DNA from: Rivularia sp034931125
GTDB lineage: Bacteria; Cyanobacteriota; Cyanobacteriia; Cyanobacteriales; Nostocaceae
Assembly (NCBI RefSeq): GCF_034931125.1
Contig: NZ_JAYGHM010000024.1
Coordinates: forward strand, 1 to 64,000
Reading direction: 5' to 3'
Length of the DNA: 64,000 nucleotides
The translations under genes were made by a program, and so were the position numbers. This document shows, piece by piece, positions 1-8,655 of this stretch; the first letter of the stretch is position 1; each line of letters starts with the position of its first letter. The notes under the pieces were generated by a model that saw only the letters and a list, made by a program, of their open reading frames with translations, did no database searches and was not told the DNA's origin.

Positions 1-1356
1 TTGGCTGCTGCTAGGGAGATTCAGTCTGCGGAGTCTCGCGCCGATGCTCTAAGTAGTTTGGCTGGTAAATCGCCAGAATTGTTACCAGAGGCATTGGCTG
101 CCGCTAGGGAAATTCAGTCTGCGGCACGTCGCGCCAATGCCCTAAGTAATTTGGCTCATGTTCTGCCAGAATCGTTACCAGAGGCACTGGCTGCTGCTAG
201 GGAAATTGAGGATGAAGATTATCGCGCCAAAGCCCTAAGTTGTTTGGCTCATGTTCTGCCAGAATCGTTACCAGAGACACTGGCTGCTGCTAGGGAAATT
301 CAGCATGAGCCTTATCGCGCCAAAGCCCTAAGTTGTTTGGCTGATAAATTGCCTCCTGAATTGTACAGTACGGCACTGGCTGCTGCTAGGGAAATTGAGG
401 ATGAGTATTATCGCGCCTATGCCCTAAGTTGTTTGGCTGATAAATTGCCTCCTGAATTGTACAGTACGGCATTGGCTGCCGCTAGGGAAATTGAGGATGA
501 AGATTATCGCACCGATGCCCTAAGTAGTTTGACCGATAAATTGCCTCCTGAATTGTACAGTACGGCACTGGCTGCTGCTAGGGAGATTAGGGATGAGTAT
601 TATCGTGCCTATGCTCTAAGTAGTTTGGCTGACNNNNNNNNNNNNNNNNNNNNNNNNNNNNNNNNNNNNNNNNNNNNNNNNNNNNNNNNNNNNNNNNNNN
701 NNNNNNNNNNNNNNNNNNNNNNNNNNNNNNNNNNNNNNNNNNNNNNNNNNNNNNNNNNNNNNNNNNNNNNNNNNNNNNNNNNNNNNNNNNNNNNNNNNNN
801 NNNNNNNNNNNNNNNNNNNNNNNNNNNNNNNNNNNNNNNNNNNNNNNNNNNNNNNNNNNNNNNNNNNNNNNNNNNNNNNNNNNNNNNNNNNNNNNNNNNN
901 NNNNNNNNNNNNNNNNNNNNNNNNNNNNNNNNNNNNNNNNNNNNNNNNNNNNNNNNNNNNNNNNNNNNNNNNCTTCAACTGCCAGAATTATTACCAGAGG
1001 CACTGGCTGCTGCTAGGGAGATTCAGGATGAGTCTTATCGCGCCTATGTCCTAAGTATTTTGGCTCTTCAACTGCCAGAATTGTTACCAGAGGCACTGGC
1101 TGCTGCTAGGGAAATTCAGGCTGAGTCTTATCGCGACGATGCCCTAAGTCGTTTGGCTGATAAACTTTCACAAATACAAAAAAATCAACTTTTTTCTTAC
1201 TGGAAAGATACTCTTCACATCTTATCTGTTAACACTCGCCGTAACTTACTCGATGATATAAATGCATTAACTCCTGTGATATCTGCTTTAGGTGGTGAGC
1301 AAGCAGTAAAAGATATAGCTTATGCCATCCAAGATGTGTCACGGTGGTGGGGCTAA
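1..1356 (+). CDS. Alpha-solenoid repeat protein, 5'-truncated, probably the C-terminal part of a STAND-type protein
   Basis: The reading frame is open from the first base and starts inside a repeat, so the true start lies upstream. It consists of 31-32-residue repeats of the form LAAAREI...YRA.ALS.LA..LPE.LPEA, two of whose linker types alternate (LPESLPEA and LPPELYSTA). The repeats end near position 1160 and are followed by a tail ending in ISALGGEQAV...IQDVSRWWG. Such tails are, from memory, common at the C-terminus of cyanobacterial STAND/NACHT or caspase-like proteins with repeat sensors; that link is inference. An assembly gap of exactly 113 codons lies within the repeats and keeps the frame. 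Confidence 0.7.
   Translation: MAAAREIQSAESRADALSSLAGKSPELLPEALAAAREIQSAARRANALSNLAHVLPESLPEALAAAREIEDEDYRAKALSCLAHVLPESLPETLAAAREIQHEPYRAKALSCLADKLPPELYSTALAAAREIEDEYYRAYALSCLADKLPPELYSTALAAAREIEDEDYRTDALSSLTDKLPPELYSTALAAAREIRDEYYRAYALSSLADXXXXXXXXXXXXXXXXXXXXXXXXXXXXXXXXXXXXXXXXXXXXXXXXXXXXXXXXXXXXXXXXXXXXXXXXXXXXXXXXXXXXXXXXXXXXXXXXXXXXXXXXXXXXXXXXXLQLPELLPEALAAAREIQDESYRAYVLSILALQLPELLPEALAAAREIQAESYRDDALSRLADKLSQIQKNQLFSYWKDTLHILSVNTRRNLLDDINALTPVISALGGEQAVKDIAYAIQDVSRWWG
634..972. other. Assembly gap (339 N)
   Basis: A run of 339 undetermined bases inside the tandem-repeat gene. The near-identical 93-96-bp repeats probably defeated the assembly, so the real number of repeats, and possibly the gap length, is unknown. 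Confidence 0.99.
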
Positions 1357-1700
1357 TGAGAAAATGTTTTGGATGACTTAAATAATTATTCCGTTATATA
1401 GCGATTAAATTGATATACCCAAAACTCCTACACAAAACTTAATTAATATAGGTAAAGTAAGAAATGGTTAAGAATACGTTTCTTACTGGTGCAGTAGAAA
1501 GTCCAGCGCGTGGGGCTTCTAATCACCATCACCGATTTCCCCGGTTGCGCGGCATCACTTCAATCCGGCACCTTGTAGAGCTACGATTTTAGCAGCGATC
1601 GCTTGCTTTATTCTTGATTTGTATGTCTGAGCCTAATCCCTATTTCAGCGATCGCATCAATCCATATTACAATCCTAAAAGCCCATAACCTTGCTCAAAG
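1357..1700. other. Intergenic region
   Basis: No convincing gene. It contains HIP1 sites and, around 1501-1572, a segment that on the minus strand resembles the 3' region of IS605-type TnpB omega RNAs (see next entry). Confidence 0.5.
1501..1572 (-). ncRNA. Possible decayed TnpB-type omega RNA remnant
   Basis: On the minus strand the segment carries GAAGTGATGCCG, CCGGGGAAATCGG and GAAGCCCCACGCGC in order. This order resembles what I recall of the right-end RNA of cyanobacterial IS200/IS605 TnpB elements. The final hairpin has only one arm and no tnpB gene is adjacent, so at best it is a dead remnant. Confidence 0.25.
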
Positions 1701-1997
1701 ATGACCTTTACCCATTCGCTTTATCCCCCGGATTGGACGGACATCGCCACATCGATTAAAAGTTCCGCAAGATGGCGGTGTCAGAAGTGCGGTTTGCAAT
1801 GCATACGCCCCGGTGAAGACACATCCAAACTTACCCGCTCAGAACGGATGAAACGTACTCTCCAAACTCATCACTGGGATAGAAACCCATCAAATAATTC
1901 CAAAAGTAACCTTGCAGCGCTTTGTAGTGGCTGTCACCTTTTATACCATAGAGGTAGTAAATCTAACGTTTCGCCCGGTCAGTTGTCTTTGTGGTAA
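1701..1997 (+). CDS. HNH endonuclease domain protein
   Basis: A 98-residue protein made almost entirely of an HNH nuclease fold. CQKCG is the first zinc pair, LQTHHWDRNPSNN gives the catalytic histidines and the Asn-containing loop, and CSGCHLLYH gives the second zinc pair and the final His. It most likely cuts DNA; stand-alone HNH proteins of this size are found in phages and mobile elements. No partner gene (terminase or integrase) is adjacent, so target and role are unknown. The ATG at 1701 follows a stretch without a strong ribosome-binding site. Confidence 0.8.
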   Translation: MTFTHSLYPPDWTDIATSIKSSARWRCQKCGLQCIRPGEDTSKLTRSERMKRTLQTHHWDRNPSNNSKSNLAALCSGCHLLYHRGSKSNVSPGQLSLW

Positions 1998-2005
1998 ACC
2001 AGCTT

Positions 2006-2473
2006 CTAAAACCGATAATTATAACGATTGGTACTACCTTGTGTTTGAATAAGGGTATAGGTATTAGTTAAAGTCAGTTTGGCATAAATTTCATCGGTTT
2101 CGCTGATGATATAAGAACCTTCTCTAGTACCACGGTCTTCGTTTAACACATCAAAACCAACATTCCTTTCAAAACGAAACGGTACTGGATTACCCGACAC
2201 CATGCTACGGTTGATTCGCATAGAACCCACACGGATTAAAAAATCATCATGGCTTGGTGCTTGACGTAAAATTGGGTCGGGATATAGCCCAGGCTGCTCA
2301 ATTAAAATTTGGTCGGCTCCCCATAATTCGCAGACCAAAGTAAATTCTAATCCTTCACCAATTTCGTTTAATTCGTAATCGGTAAAAATGATATCTCCTT
2401 CAATTACGCAACGCGCCACGCGGGTTGTTGTGTCCGGATTTATTTGCAAACTGCGACGATTGATATAAGCCAT
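2006..2473 (-). CDS. Conserved-looking hypothetical protein
   Basis: A 155-residue soluble protein with no signal peptide or membrane segment. It is rich in alternating hydrophobic residues (VARCVIEGDIIF, EFTLVCELWGAD, YAKLTLTNTYTL), suggesting a beta-sandwich. Function not recognised. It converges with the HNH gene with 8 bp between the stop codons. Confidence 0.6.
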   Translation of the reverse strand: MAYINRRSLQINPDTTTRVARCVIEGDIIFTDYELNEIGEGLEFTLVCELWGADQILIEQPGLYPDPILRQAPSHDDFLIRVGSMRINRSMVSGNPVPFRFERNVGFDVLNEDRGTREGSYIISETDEIYAKLTLTNTYTLIQTQGSTNRYNYRF

Positions 2474-2549
2474 AATTTAATGTATAGTATTAATTAATAC
2501 TTAATCCTCACTACATTTCCAAGCTTGGTGATTTCGGAATAAAAAATTA

Positions 2550-2738
2550 TTATCTCTTCACAACCCATTCCCTACCCGCAGCCTCCGCCGCATCTGCCGT
2601 GTAATAAATTTTTCTCTCCCCATATACCGAACCATTGCAGCTTATCACTCGAAACTGCCAACATTGTGATTGGGTGTAGAAAACAAGCAAAGTACAATTA
2701 TTGATTCCGAGTACTGTGTGGATAACTGTTTTGGTCAT
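2550..2738 (-). CDS. Small hypothetical protein
   Basis: A 62-residue protein with a plausible beta-rich core (TLLVFYTQSQCWQFRVISC) and a C-terminal Ala-rich helix. Not recognised. A 32-bp sequence just upstream (2782-2813) recurs upstream of the next minus-strand gene, which hints at a shared control region. Confidence 0.5.
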   Translation of the reverse strand: MTKTVIHTVLGINNCTLLVFYTQSQCWQFRVISCNGSVYGERKIYYTADAAEAAGREWVVKR

Positions 2739-2781
2739 CAGAAAAGATAGAGTATTACTTTTTACCCGAAATTATACAGCT

Positions 2782-2813
2782 ACTTTTATATGCCAAAAGC
2801 CCAGTCGCAATTA
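2782..2813. repeat. Copy 1 of a repeated upstream segment
   Basis: ACTTTTATATGCCAAAAGCC continuing into CAGTCGCAATT is nearly repeated at 3609-3639 (ACTTTTCTATGCCAAAAGCC, then CGGTCAATTGC). Both copies lie just upstream of minus-strand genes. In the second copy the sequence is one arm of a perfect-looking hairpin; in this copy the second arm is missing. Confidence 0.6.
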
Positions 2814-2951
2814 GAGAGCGATCGCATTATCCCGACATCTCAGTGTTAGGTGTGCGATACTACGTTGCGCCAAGGGTGCGATTGGGAAGCCCACGCCCTT
2901 TCGGGCGATCGCCCCATCTATTACCAACTGCGAAGCGATACGCCCACATTT

Positions 2952-3575
2952 TTACACCTTGCGGTATCGCGCCCAACGTGAAATATTGAAACATTCATCA
3001 AACTTAGCACAGAGTTTGCTGGGGCTGGAAAATCCCACTTTAAGTGACCATTCCTCGCTTCGTGCTAAGAATGCATTCAAATCTTGCTGCACTTTATTTA
3101 GTTCTACTTCAAACTTTGATTGCTCAAAGTCTATACTAAATGCCTCATTTCCCTCATCCGACCATACCCGAACCAAACCCTTCACCTTTTCAACCCAAGG
3201 ATTTGGATCGTGTCCGAGCCAAGGCGATGTACCTTTCTTCATAAATATCAGCCACTCTCGCCACCCTTCTAGTCCGCAGCAGCAACTTGGGCTAATTACT
3301 TTATCAGTAGTATTCTTAGCCTGGATACCTCCGGGTAAAACCAAACTTGGAGCTTGAATAACTCGCTGTAACACGTTGTTCGCGTCACCCTCGCTCGAAA
3401 TATTGTTGTAATCGACTAGTTGAGCAAAAACTAAACCAATTTCTTGGTCTGTCATCTTGCCATGCAGTCGAATGAACGTAAATGGTTTGTAGTCTGCGAT
3501 CGCCCACGGATATAATGGTTTGTTTTCATAGTATGGGGCTTCTACTACAGCTTGAAGATGGGGATTGGTATTCAT
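2952..3575 (-). CDS. Hypothetical protein with a Cys-rich SCCCGLEGW motif
   Basis: A soluble protein of about 207 residues. The ATG at 3575 is preferred over a GTG 12 bases upstream. The centre holds SPSCCCGLEGWREW and GHDPNPWVE; the C-terminal third is helical. It is not assigned to a family; its size and the adjacent short conserved motif would fit an immunity-type or regulatory protein, but that is only a guess. Confidence 0.6.
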   Translation of the reverse strand: MNTNPHLQAVVEAPYYENKPLYPWAIADYKPFTFIRLHGKMTDQEIGLVFAQLVDYNNISSEGDANNVLQRVIQAPSLVLPGGIQAKNTTDKVISPSCCCGLEGWREWLIFMKKGTSPWLGHDPNPWVEKVKGLVRVWSDEGNEAFSIDFEQSKFEVELNKVQQDLNAFLARSEEWSLKVGFSSPSKLCAKFDECFNISRWARYRKV

Positions 3576-3608
3576 ATGCACACCCACTTTTTTGCTTGGG
3601 ATACAACT

Positions 3609-3651
3609 ACTTTTCTATGCCAAAAGCCCGGTCAATTGCGACTGGGCTTTT
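3609..3651. terminator. Hairpin with A/T-flanked arms (bidirectional terminator-like)
   Basis: AAAAGCCCGGTC (3622-3633), a 6-base loop and GACTGGGCTTTT (3640-3651) form a 12-bp stem with one G-T mismatch and T tracts on both strands. The left half is the second copy of the segment at 2782-2813. Confidence 0.6.
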
Positions 3652-3755
3652 AAGTTGGGGTAAGTCCCCGTGGCTAATTATAGAAGTTATTTATAATCTG
3701 TTGTTCTAGCGATTACTACTACGTCTAATTAAGCGATTTCGGAAATAATAAATAT

Positions 3756-3989
3756 CTAATCAAACTTCACCCCAAAATTAACGCCTAGTACGGATTCTAT
3801 CCTTTCTAGGGTTTCAATCGGTAAAGCTTTAGTTTCTTCGGCTTCAATTCTGTACCAGTTCATCGTCGTCATCGGTATCTGACGGCAAATCTCTGCTAAC
3901 GAACGACTATCGGCTTCCCGCGCTTGACGAATACGCGAGCCTAGCTCCGGAACATCTATTTCCAATACTTTTTTAACTTTCATTAACAT
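3756..3989 (-). CDS. Small XRE-like helix-turn-helix regulator
   Basis: A 77-residue protein. LGSRIRQAREADSRSLAEIC gives helices 1-2 and QIPMTTMNWYRIEAEE the recognition helix region; ALPIETLERIESVLGVNFGV resembles the last helices of XRE domains. A second ATG is 6 bases downstream. It is divergent from the gene at 4069, and the 79 bp between them hold a repeated ACGTTACACTT motif, a likely operator for autoregulation. Confidence 0.75.
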   Translation of the reverse strand: MLMKVKKVLEIDVPELGSRIRQAREADSRSLAEICRQIPMTTMNWYRIEAEETKALPIETLERIESVLGVNFGVKFD

Positions 3990-4028
3990 TTTTACAACTG
4001 TTATACCCTCCCTTGTTCTAAATCATCA

Positions 4029-4068
4029 CGTTACACTTGATAAATACTAAAGCGTAACGTTACACTTT
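4029..4068. promoter_or_regulatory. Direct-repeat operator candidate
   Basis: ACGTTACACTT occurs at 4029-4039 and again at 4058-4068, 29 bp apart; the second is part of the palindrome GTAACGTTAC (4054-4063). They lie in the divergent region between the XRE gene and the 4069 gene and overlap the latter's start. Confidence 0.55.
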
Positions 4069-4353
4069 ATGGGTAAACATTCAGAAATAAATTTTGTAAT
4101 GAAAAAGCCAGATATTCATACCGAAATCAACGAGTGTGCATCGGCGCGATCGCTGGCAGTAAATCCAAAAAATCTTGTGTATAAAAGGTTTGCACGGTTG
4201 TTGTTAATGCAACCAGCTTTTTATACCTTCATTTGGGCTGTTCAAACTGTCACTTCTGCACTCGGTTGCAGAGTTGCCAAAATTCTCTCAAAACCAGAAA
4301 TATTGATGCTGCGTTGGTTGGGTTGCAGTGCAGGGGTAAAGCGTGCGTATTAA
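4069..4353 (+). CDS. Hypothetical protein, possibly membrane associated
   Basis: A 94-residue frame; the C-terminal half has a hydrophobic stretch (ARLLLMQPAFYTFIWAVQTV). No ribosome-binding site precedes the ATG; another ATG lies 30 bases downstream. It follows the repeated operator motif directly. No family recognised, and whether it is translated is uncertain. Confidence 0.4.
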   Translation: MGKHSEINFVMKKPDIHTEINECASARSLAVNPKNLVYKRFARLLLMQPAFYTFIWAVQTVTSALGCRVAKILSKPEILMLRWLGCSAGVKRAY

Positions 4354-4387
4354 CGGCAGTGCAGTTGGTTGTCACTAAAGGTCAAAT

Positions 4388-4846
4388 ATGAACAACATCA
4401 GCGCAAAAGTTTACTTTGAAATTCACTATGAAAGTACGGTTAGCGACAGGACTTGGTATCGCATCAAGCGCGTGATTCGCGAAAGCGGACTGGAGATAAA
4501 CCGGGAAAATTTACAACTGATAGCTGATTTAAAAAGGAGGAATGAATATACAAAACTTTCTTTGAGGCAAGTCCTGTACTGTTACCAGCAGGCTCAAGAT
4601 TTAAGTAAAAAACGAGTAACGATTAAAGGAGATGTAGTTTATCGGGAACTGCAAAAACTTTGTAATTACAAAGCGCATCGCACAACTGTGATCAGATGGT
4701 TTCAAACAGTGCCGCGTAACCAAGGAAAATACTTCGATCGCAACAGAAATTACAAAGCAGAGGAATTGGTACAAGTGTTTGCTGCTGCTTGTATATACGC
4801 TCAAAAGCAAACAGCTAATAAATTACATACATCAAGGAGTCATTAA
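4388..4846 (+). CDS. Hypothetical basic protein with HTH-like segments
   Basis: A 152-residue basic protein. SDRTWYRIKRVIRESGLEIN and LSLRQVLYCYQQAQDLSKK look helical and could bind DNA; the C-terminal part includes HRTTVIRWFQTVPRN. It ends 2 bp before the next gene, so they are probably co-transcribed. Function unknown. Confidence 0.6.
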   Translation: MNNISAKVYFEIHYESTVSDRTWYRIKRVIRESGLEINRENLQLIADLKRRNEYTKLSLRQVLYCYQQAQDLSKKRVTIKGDVVYRELQKLCNYKAHRTTVIRWFQTVPRNQGKYFDRNRNYKAEELVQVFAAACIYAQKQTANKLHTSRSH

Positions 4847-4848
4847 TC

Positions 4849-5469
4849 GTGAAACGCAGTCATGTTGAAAATATCCGCAAAGCTGTAAAGAAAGTTGGAG
4901 ACTATAAACCAACAGCAGAACAAATTAGAACCGCGATTTTAAAAGTATGTCCGGATGGGGAGGTTAATCAAAATAAGCAATCAATTGTGGAAGAAGTAAT
5001 TAGTTTAATTGAATCATCTTCTCAAATCCAAACTAGTAAAGAATTGGTTGAAGTCGATGATAGACATGAGTTAGAATCCTCCAACAATAGCGATATACCA
5101 GAAGAAACAACTCTTACAGTTGCTCAACAGCGCAAACTAGTAGCTTCAGTTGCCTCCCAGCTTGAGGTAACGCTATCCGAATCAGAAATCGTACAAGTAT
5201 CCCAAAGCTTAAACAATCAAATAGAAACCCGCAGCGAATTTATTGCAGAAATTAGCAGTGCAATTCGCAGCTTTATTGATACCAAAGCCAATTCTCAAAA
5301 GCAAGAAATCAACAATTTTGTTGAAGACACAATTGATTATGCTGCTAGTAAATTTAATGATAACGACCGACGATTAAAAGAAGGATTGCAAGAAATTAAT
5401 AACTTTTTTCGTTCCGACTCAGCAAGGATTAAACAGCTATCAAAATCAATTGCGATCGCATTCAAATAA
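4849..5469 (+). CDS. Hypothetical acidic helical protein
   Basis: A 206-residue protein starting at GTG, 2 bp after the previous gene. An N-terminal basic region is followed by a Gln/Glu/Ser-rich helical body with coiled-coil character (SEFIAEISSAIRSFIDTKAN, RRLKEGLQEINNFF). No catalytic motif. It may be a partner of the upstream protein. Confidence 0.6.
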   Translation: MKRSHVENIRKAVKKVGDYKPTAEQIRTAILKVCPDGEVNQNKQSIVEEVISLIESSSQIQTSKELVEVDDRHELESSNNSDIPEETTLTVAQQRKLVASVASQLEVTLSESEIVQVSQSLNNQIETRSEFIAEISSAIRSFIDTKANSQKQEINNFVEDTIDYAASKFNDNDRRLKEGLQEINNFFRSDSARIKQLSKSIAIAFK

Positions 5470-5637
5470 AGTTATATCTGGTTTATACCTGCTAGTAACC
5501 GGATTATTTTTGCTACCTCTAATAATTCAATTGCTAACTAGTTTTAAACCATTAACACCTCGCCAGCAGCGACAAAGATTAATTGAATCGGGAAACATTT
5601 GTTACTTGAAATGTAAAGATTGAAAAGGGATATCGCT

Positions 5638-5850
5638 ATGTATAAATCAATAGAAACGCATTGGACTATGGTGGGTAATCTACCCATCCCTAAACCATAC
5701 CGACAACATATGTTTATGGGGGAATGGTTTGATGCCGAACCTATAGGAATTGACCCTTTAACGCTAGAAAAAATTTATTTTGGTGATGGATTTGAATTAG
5801 CTTGCACTTTAAAAGACAAGCCAGACTTAGAGTTTGATATTCCTTTTTAA
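5638..5850 (+). CDS. Small hypothetical protein
   Basis: A 70-residue protein. The ATG at 5638 is chosen over a TTG at 5620 because AAAAGGGA lies 8 bases before it. Residues GNLPIPKPYR and FDAEPIGIDPLTLEKIYFGD suggest a compact beta fold. Not recognised. Confidence 0.55.
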   Translation: MYKSIETHWTMVGNLPIPKPYRQHMFMGEWFDAEPIGIDPLTLEKIYFGDGFELACTLKDKPDLEFDIPF

Positions 5851-5924
5851 AACCTTAGTCTTCATCTAATAATTAAAAGTTTGACAGGAATAGTAACGAT
5901 TACTCTCTTTAAGGAGCTAAAACG

Positions 5925-6581
5925 ATGAAAAACGCTAAGTATGTACGCGACCATGTTTCAACTTACGGTAAATCAATCAAAAAAGTTACAGACAAAAAGT
6001 TTGGCATCAACAACCGTTTAATTCTGCGTGCCGTCAATGGGGACGAAAAAGCCCTCAAAGAAATCGGCGATAAGGGAAAGCTCGGCGAACGATTAGCTTT
6101 ATCAATGCCGCTGATCCGAGAAAACCTCAAAGCCTACATCGAAGGAACTACTGAGTATAACACCGCACTAGCCGACATTTATAAATCTGGTGCCAAAGGC
6201 GCGATCGCAATCGACAAAGCCGGAAGCGATATGACTTTAGAAAATACTCGTCATGAGAATTTGATGGAGGAATATAAGAGTAAATTATTTGCTCAACTAG
6301 AAGCTGAGAGTCAGCGTCATGATGATGCGCTCGATGTAATTAAACTACAAGCTTGGATTGATGCTCAAATGGCTGAAGTGAACGCCAAAGCTAACCTTGA
6401 ATCAATTTCTAATAAACCATTTTTAGCTCAAATGAAAGCTGATGCAGATTATGAAAATAAGAAGATAAAACATCTACTAGAAAATGGTTCGGATAGTGAC
6501 CTTAGTTTAATTCCAAGAAAGCATTTCTCAACTTCACCTGTTGTGCGTTTTTGGAATTATATCAGAGAGATTTTTAGTTAG
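5925..6581 (+). CDS. Hypothetical helical protein
   Basis: A 218-residue mostly helical protein with a good ribosome-binding site (AAGGAGC, 7 bases before the ATG). The middle third is a charged coiled-coil-like stretch (HENLMEEYKSKLFAQLEAES). No family recognised. It begins a tightly spaced run (5925-9559) of small, membrane and ATPase genes that looks like one operon. Confidence 0.65.
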   Translation: MKNAKYVRDHVSTYGKSIKKVTDKKFGINNRLILRAVNGDEKALKEIGDKGKLGERLALSMPLIRENLKAYIEGTTEYNTALADIYKSGAKGAIAIDKAGSDMTLENTRHENLMEEYKSKLFAQLEAESQRHDDALDVIKLQAWIDAQMAEVNAKANLESISNKPFLAQMKADADYENKKIKHLLENGSDSDLSLIPRKHFSTSPVVRFWNYIREIFS

Positions 6582-6585
6582 CTAA

Positions 6586-7215
6586 ATGCCTCCAGTAATT
6601 ATCTGGGGGCTTCTATTACCATTTTGGAACGCTGTTATGTTACAAGAATTTGAAGTAGAAGAAACTGAGAACCAATCTAATTACCCAACAGTTGAAGACA
6701 CCGCATTTACCCCCGACGAACAAGAGGCTATTAAAAACTATAAGGACAATCTAAGTAAAAAGTTAGATAAAAATAGGAGCGTATTGAAAGGTTTAGAAAC
6801 TGCGCTATGGGGTATTAGTTCATATTCGCTATCAAGATGGCTAATTTTAACCAGCGGTACTCAAGGAATTAGTCTTGCGATCGCATCTGCCTTCCTAATC
6901 AATAATATTGTCAATCGCGATTGCTTGGATAGTTTTAGGTTCGATAGGAAAGATGGTCAAAATGATATTGAAGGTATGGGTAAATTAATCAAATTCGGAT
7001 TTTCTACTTTGGTAACGGCTTTTGTAATTTGGTCGGCTGTCGGTGACTTTCTGCACCTTGTTAACAATTCCAAAGATACCTACGACCAACTTGACCGTAC
7101 TGTAGAAGATTTTAATAGACTACCCTCAGAGCAGCAAAATAAGATTGCGATCGCAGGTGGCTTGATTATTATTGCTGGATTTTACGTTGTCATTGATTCT
7201 TCCAGGAGAAGATGA
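6586..7215 (+). CDS. Membrane protein of unknown function
   Basis: A 209-residue protein with about four hydrophobic segments: an N-terminal one (VIIWGLLLPFWNAVM), LILTSGTQGISLAIASAFLI, FGFSTLVTAFVIWSAVGDF and IAIAGGLIIIAGFYVVI. A start at 6637 would remove the first. It overlaps the next gene by 4 bp (GATG), implying translational coupling to the ATPase at 7212; the two may form a membrane complex. Confidence 0.65.
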   Translation: MPPVIIWGLLLPFWNAVMLQEFEVEETENQSNYPTVEDTAFTPDEQEAIKNYKDNLSKKLDKNRSVLKGLETALWGISSYSLSRWLILTSGTQGISLAIASAFLINNIVNRDCLDSFRFDRKDGQNDIEGMGKLIKFGFSTLVTAFVIWSAVGDFLHLVNNSKDTYDQLDRTVEDFNRLPSEQQNKIAIAGGLIIIAGFYVVIDSSRRR

Positions 7216-8645
7216 AAATTCCATTGAAGGGGTTAACAGTTTTGTGCGCTGCTATTAGTTTATGTAGCGCCTATTATTTACCATCATCTCAAAGACCGTT
7301 TGATTTAATAGGCGTAAAATTTTGTCCCCAAACCGCTAATATGAATGGAACTAATGCTGCTTTATCACAACGAGAACTAGATAAAAAGTATTGCTCTTAC
7401 GAACACAAATTACTAAAAGAAGTATGGGAGCGCAAGCAGTTTGAAGCGTCGCAACCCCTGCCAGAATCCAGTTTTATTATTAGAAATATACCGAGTGCCA
7501 AATCAGATCGTATATGGTATTTGGTAAGTCCTGTTGCTATGGGAATTGCTTATTTAAGCTATGCCAAAAAGTGCGAAGACGCGGAAAATAGCGCTCATTT
7601 AGAACTAGAAAGATTTAAAAGTACTATCAAACTTTATGGCATTAATTGTAGAGAAGAGCGTGAATTTAAAGTTCAAGCTGTTAAAACTGGGTGGGATAAG
7701 CAGCGGGTAAAGTTTGGTTTTATCTCGGTTGAAGCAATTCAAGATAAGTTACGCCGTCAAACAGAAATACAAGATAAAACTCACGCTTCTACTTTAAAGC
7801 AGTTTACCACTGCCGATTCCGAGATGGATAAAAAAATTGCTGAGAATTTAAGAGATAAGCATAAAGCGGATAAGGAATCCCACGAAATACGCGCTCTTGT
7901 GAATCGGAACCAAAGCGCGATGGTCGGAGACCGCTCCTTAAGGAGCATCGCACAGGATACCGAGAAGAAAGCCGAATTGTTGCAAACTCTCAAAAACTAT
8001 GAGGGCGGCTGGCTGCACGATATGGTCATCGGTAGGATGCCAATTGTAATTTATGGTAAACAAGGAGCGTATAAATCATATACTGCGGCTTGCTTGGCTT
8101 TACTCAAGGCTTATTTCCAAAATGCAAAATTGGTAAGTATCTGCGACCCCCACGCCCATCAAAACCAGGATGAATCCTGGCGCTATTTAATACCAATGGA
8201 ACCGGAAGTATACGGCGCTCATGAAGATTGGGAAGAATATGCTCAAGGAATAAACGATGCGTTCGATAGATGGAGCGATCGCACTCTTAAAGATAGTCCA
8301 ATTATTTCTATTTGGGACGAGTTGACAACGATGGGGGTAAAGCTGCCAGGGCTTGCACCCGAACTGATGCCCAAGATTATCTCGGCTCCCAGGAAAGCTA
8401 ATGATAATACTATCTGTATTACTCATAGTCTCACCAATGCGGGATTGGGGGGAGTTGCGGGGATGTCGGAAGCCATCAAGGAAGGAACGCTGCGACTCAA
8501 ATTAAAGGCAAATGCGTTGCAGCAGCCGTTATTTAAAGGCGTGTTGAGTGGGTGGGTGGACGGGGAGGGTTCGGAAATTGATGAACTACCCGTAACGTTA
8601 CCGGAGTGGTTCAGGGATGCAGAAATTTATCAATTACTGTATTAA
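7212..8645 (+). CDS. Membrane-anchored P-loop ATPase with a deviant Walker A
   Basis: A 477-residue protein. It has two N-terminal hydrophobic segments (about 7-23 and 102-118), a long charged helical region (120-260), then a P-loop domain: GKQGAYKS (282-289) as Walker A and IISIWDE (364-370) as Walker B, followed by ITHSLTNAG, which may be sensor-like. The usual Gly before Lys-Ser is Tyr. The layout resembles DNA-transport or plasmid-transfer ATPases (FtsK/TraD-like) but the assignment is inference. A palindromic repeat element is inserted in frame near residues 234-246. Confidence 0.65.
   Translation: MKIPLKGLTVLCAAISLCSAYYLPSSQRPFDLIGVKFCPQTANMNGTNAALSQRELDKKYCSYEHKLLKEVWERKQFEASQPLPESSFIIRNIPSAKSDRIWYLVSPVAMGIAYLSYAKKCEDAENSAHLELERFKSTIKLYGINCREEREFKVQAVKTGWDKQRVKFGFISVEAIQDKLRRQTEIQDKTHASTLKQFTTADSEMDKKIAENLRDKHKADKESHEIRALVNRNQSAMVGDRSLRSIAQDTEKKAELLQTLKNYEGGWLHDMVIGRMPIVIYGKQGAYKSYTAACLALLKAYFQNAKLVSICDPHAHQNQDESWRYLIPMEPEVYGAHEDWEEYAQGINDAFDRWSDRTLKDSPIISIWDELTTMGVKLPGLAPELMPKIISAPRKANDNTICITHSLTNAGLGGVAGMSEAIKEGTLRLKLKANALQQPLFKGVLSGWVDGEGSEIDELPVTLPEWFRDAEIYQLLY
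7916..7950. repeat. REP-like palindrome inserted in frame in the ATPase gene
   Basis: GCTCCTTAAGGAGC (7933-7946) is a perfect 14-bp palindrome flanked by GGTCGGAGACC and GCATCGC. Similar sequences are, from memory, dispersed in Nostoc-type genomes. It is read through as MVGDRSLRSIAQ in the linker before the P-loop domain. Confidence 0.5.
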
Positions 8646-8655
8646 GGATTAAATT

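Noticed and set aside
1701..1997. HNH gene as part of a homing intron
   Set aside because: No intron-like RNA structure or split host gene is visible around it.
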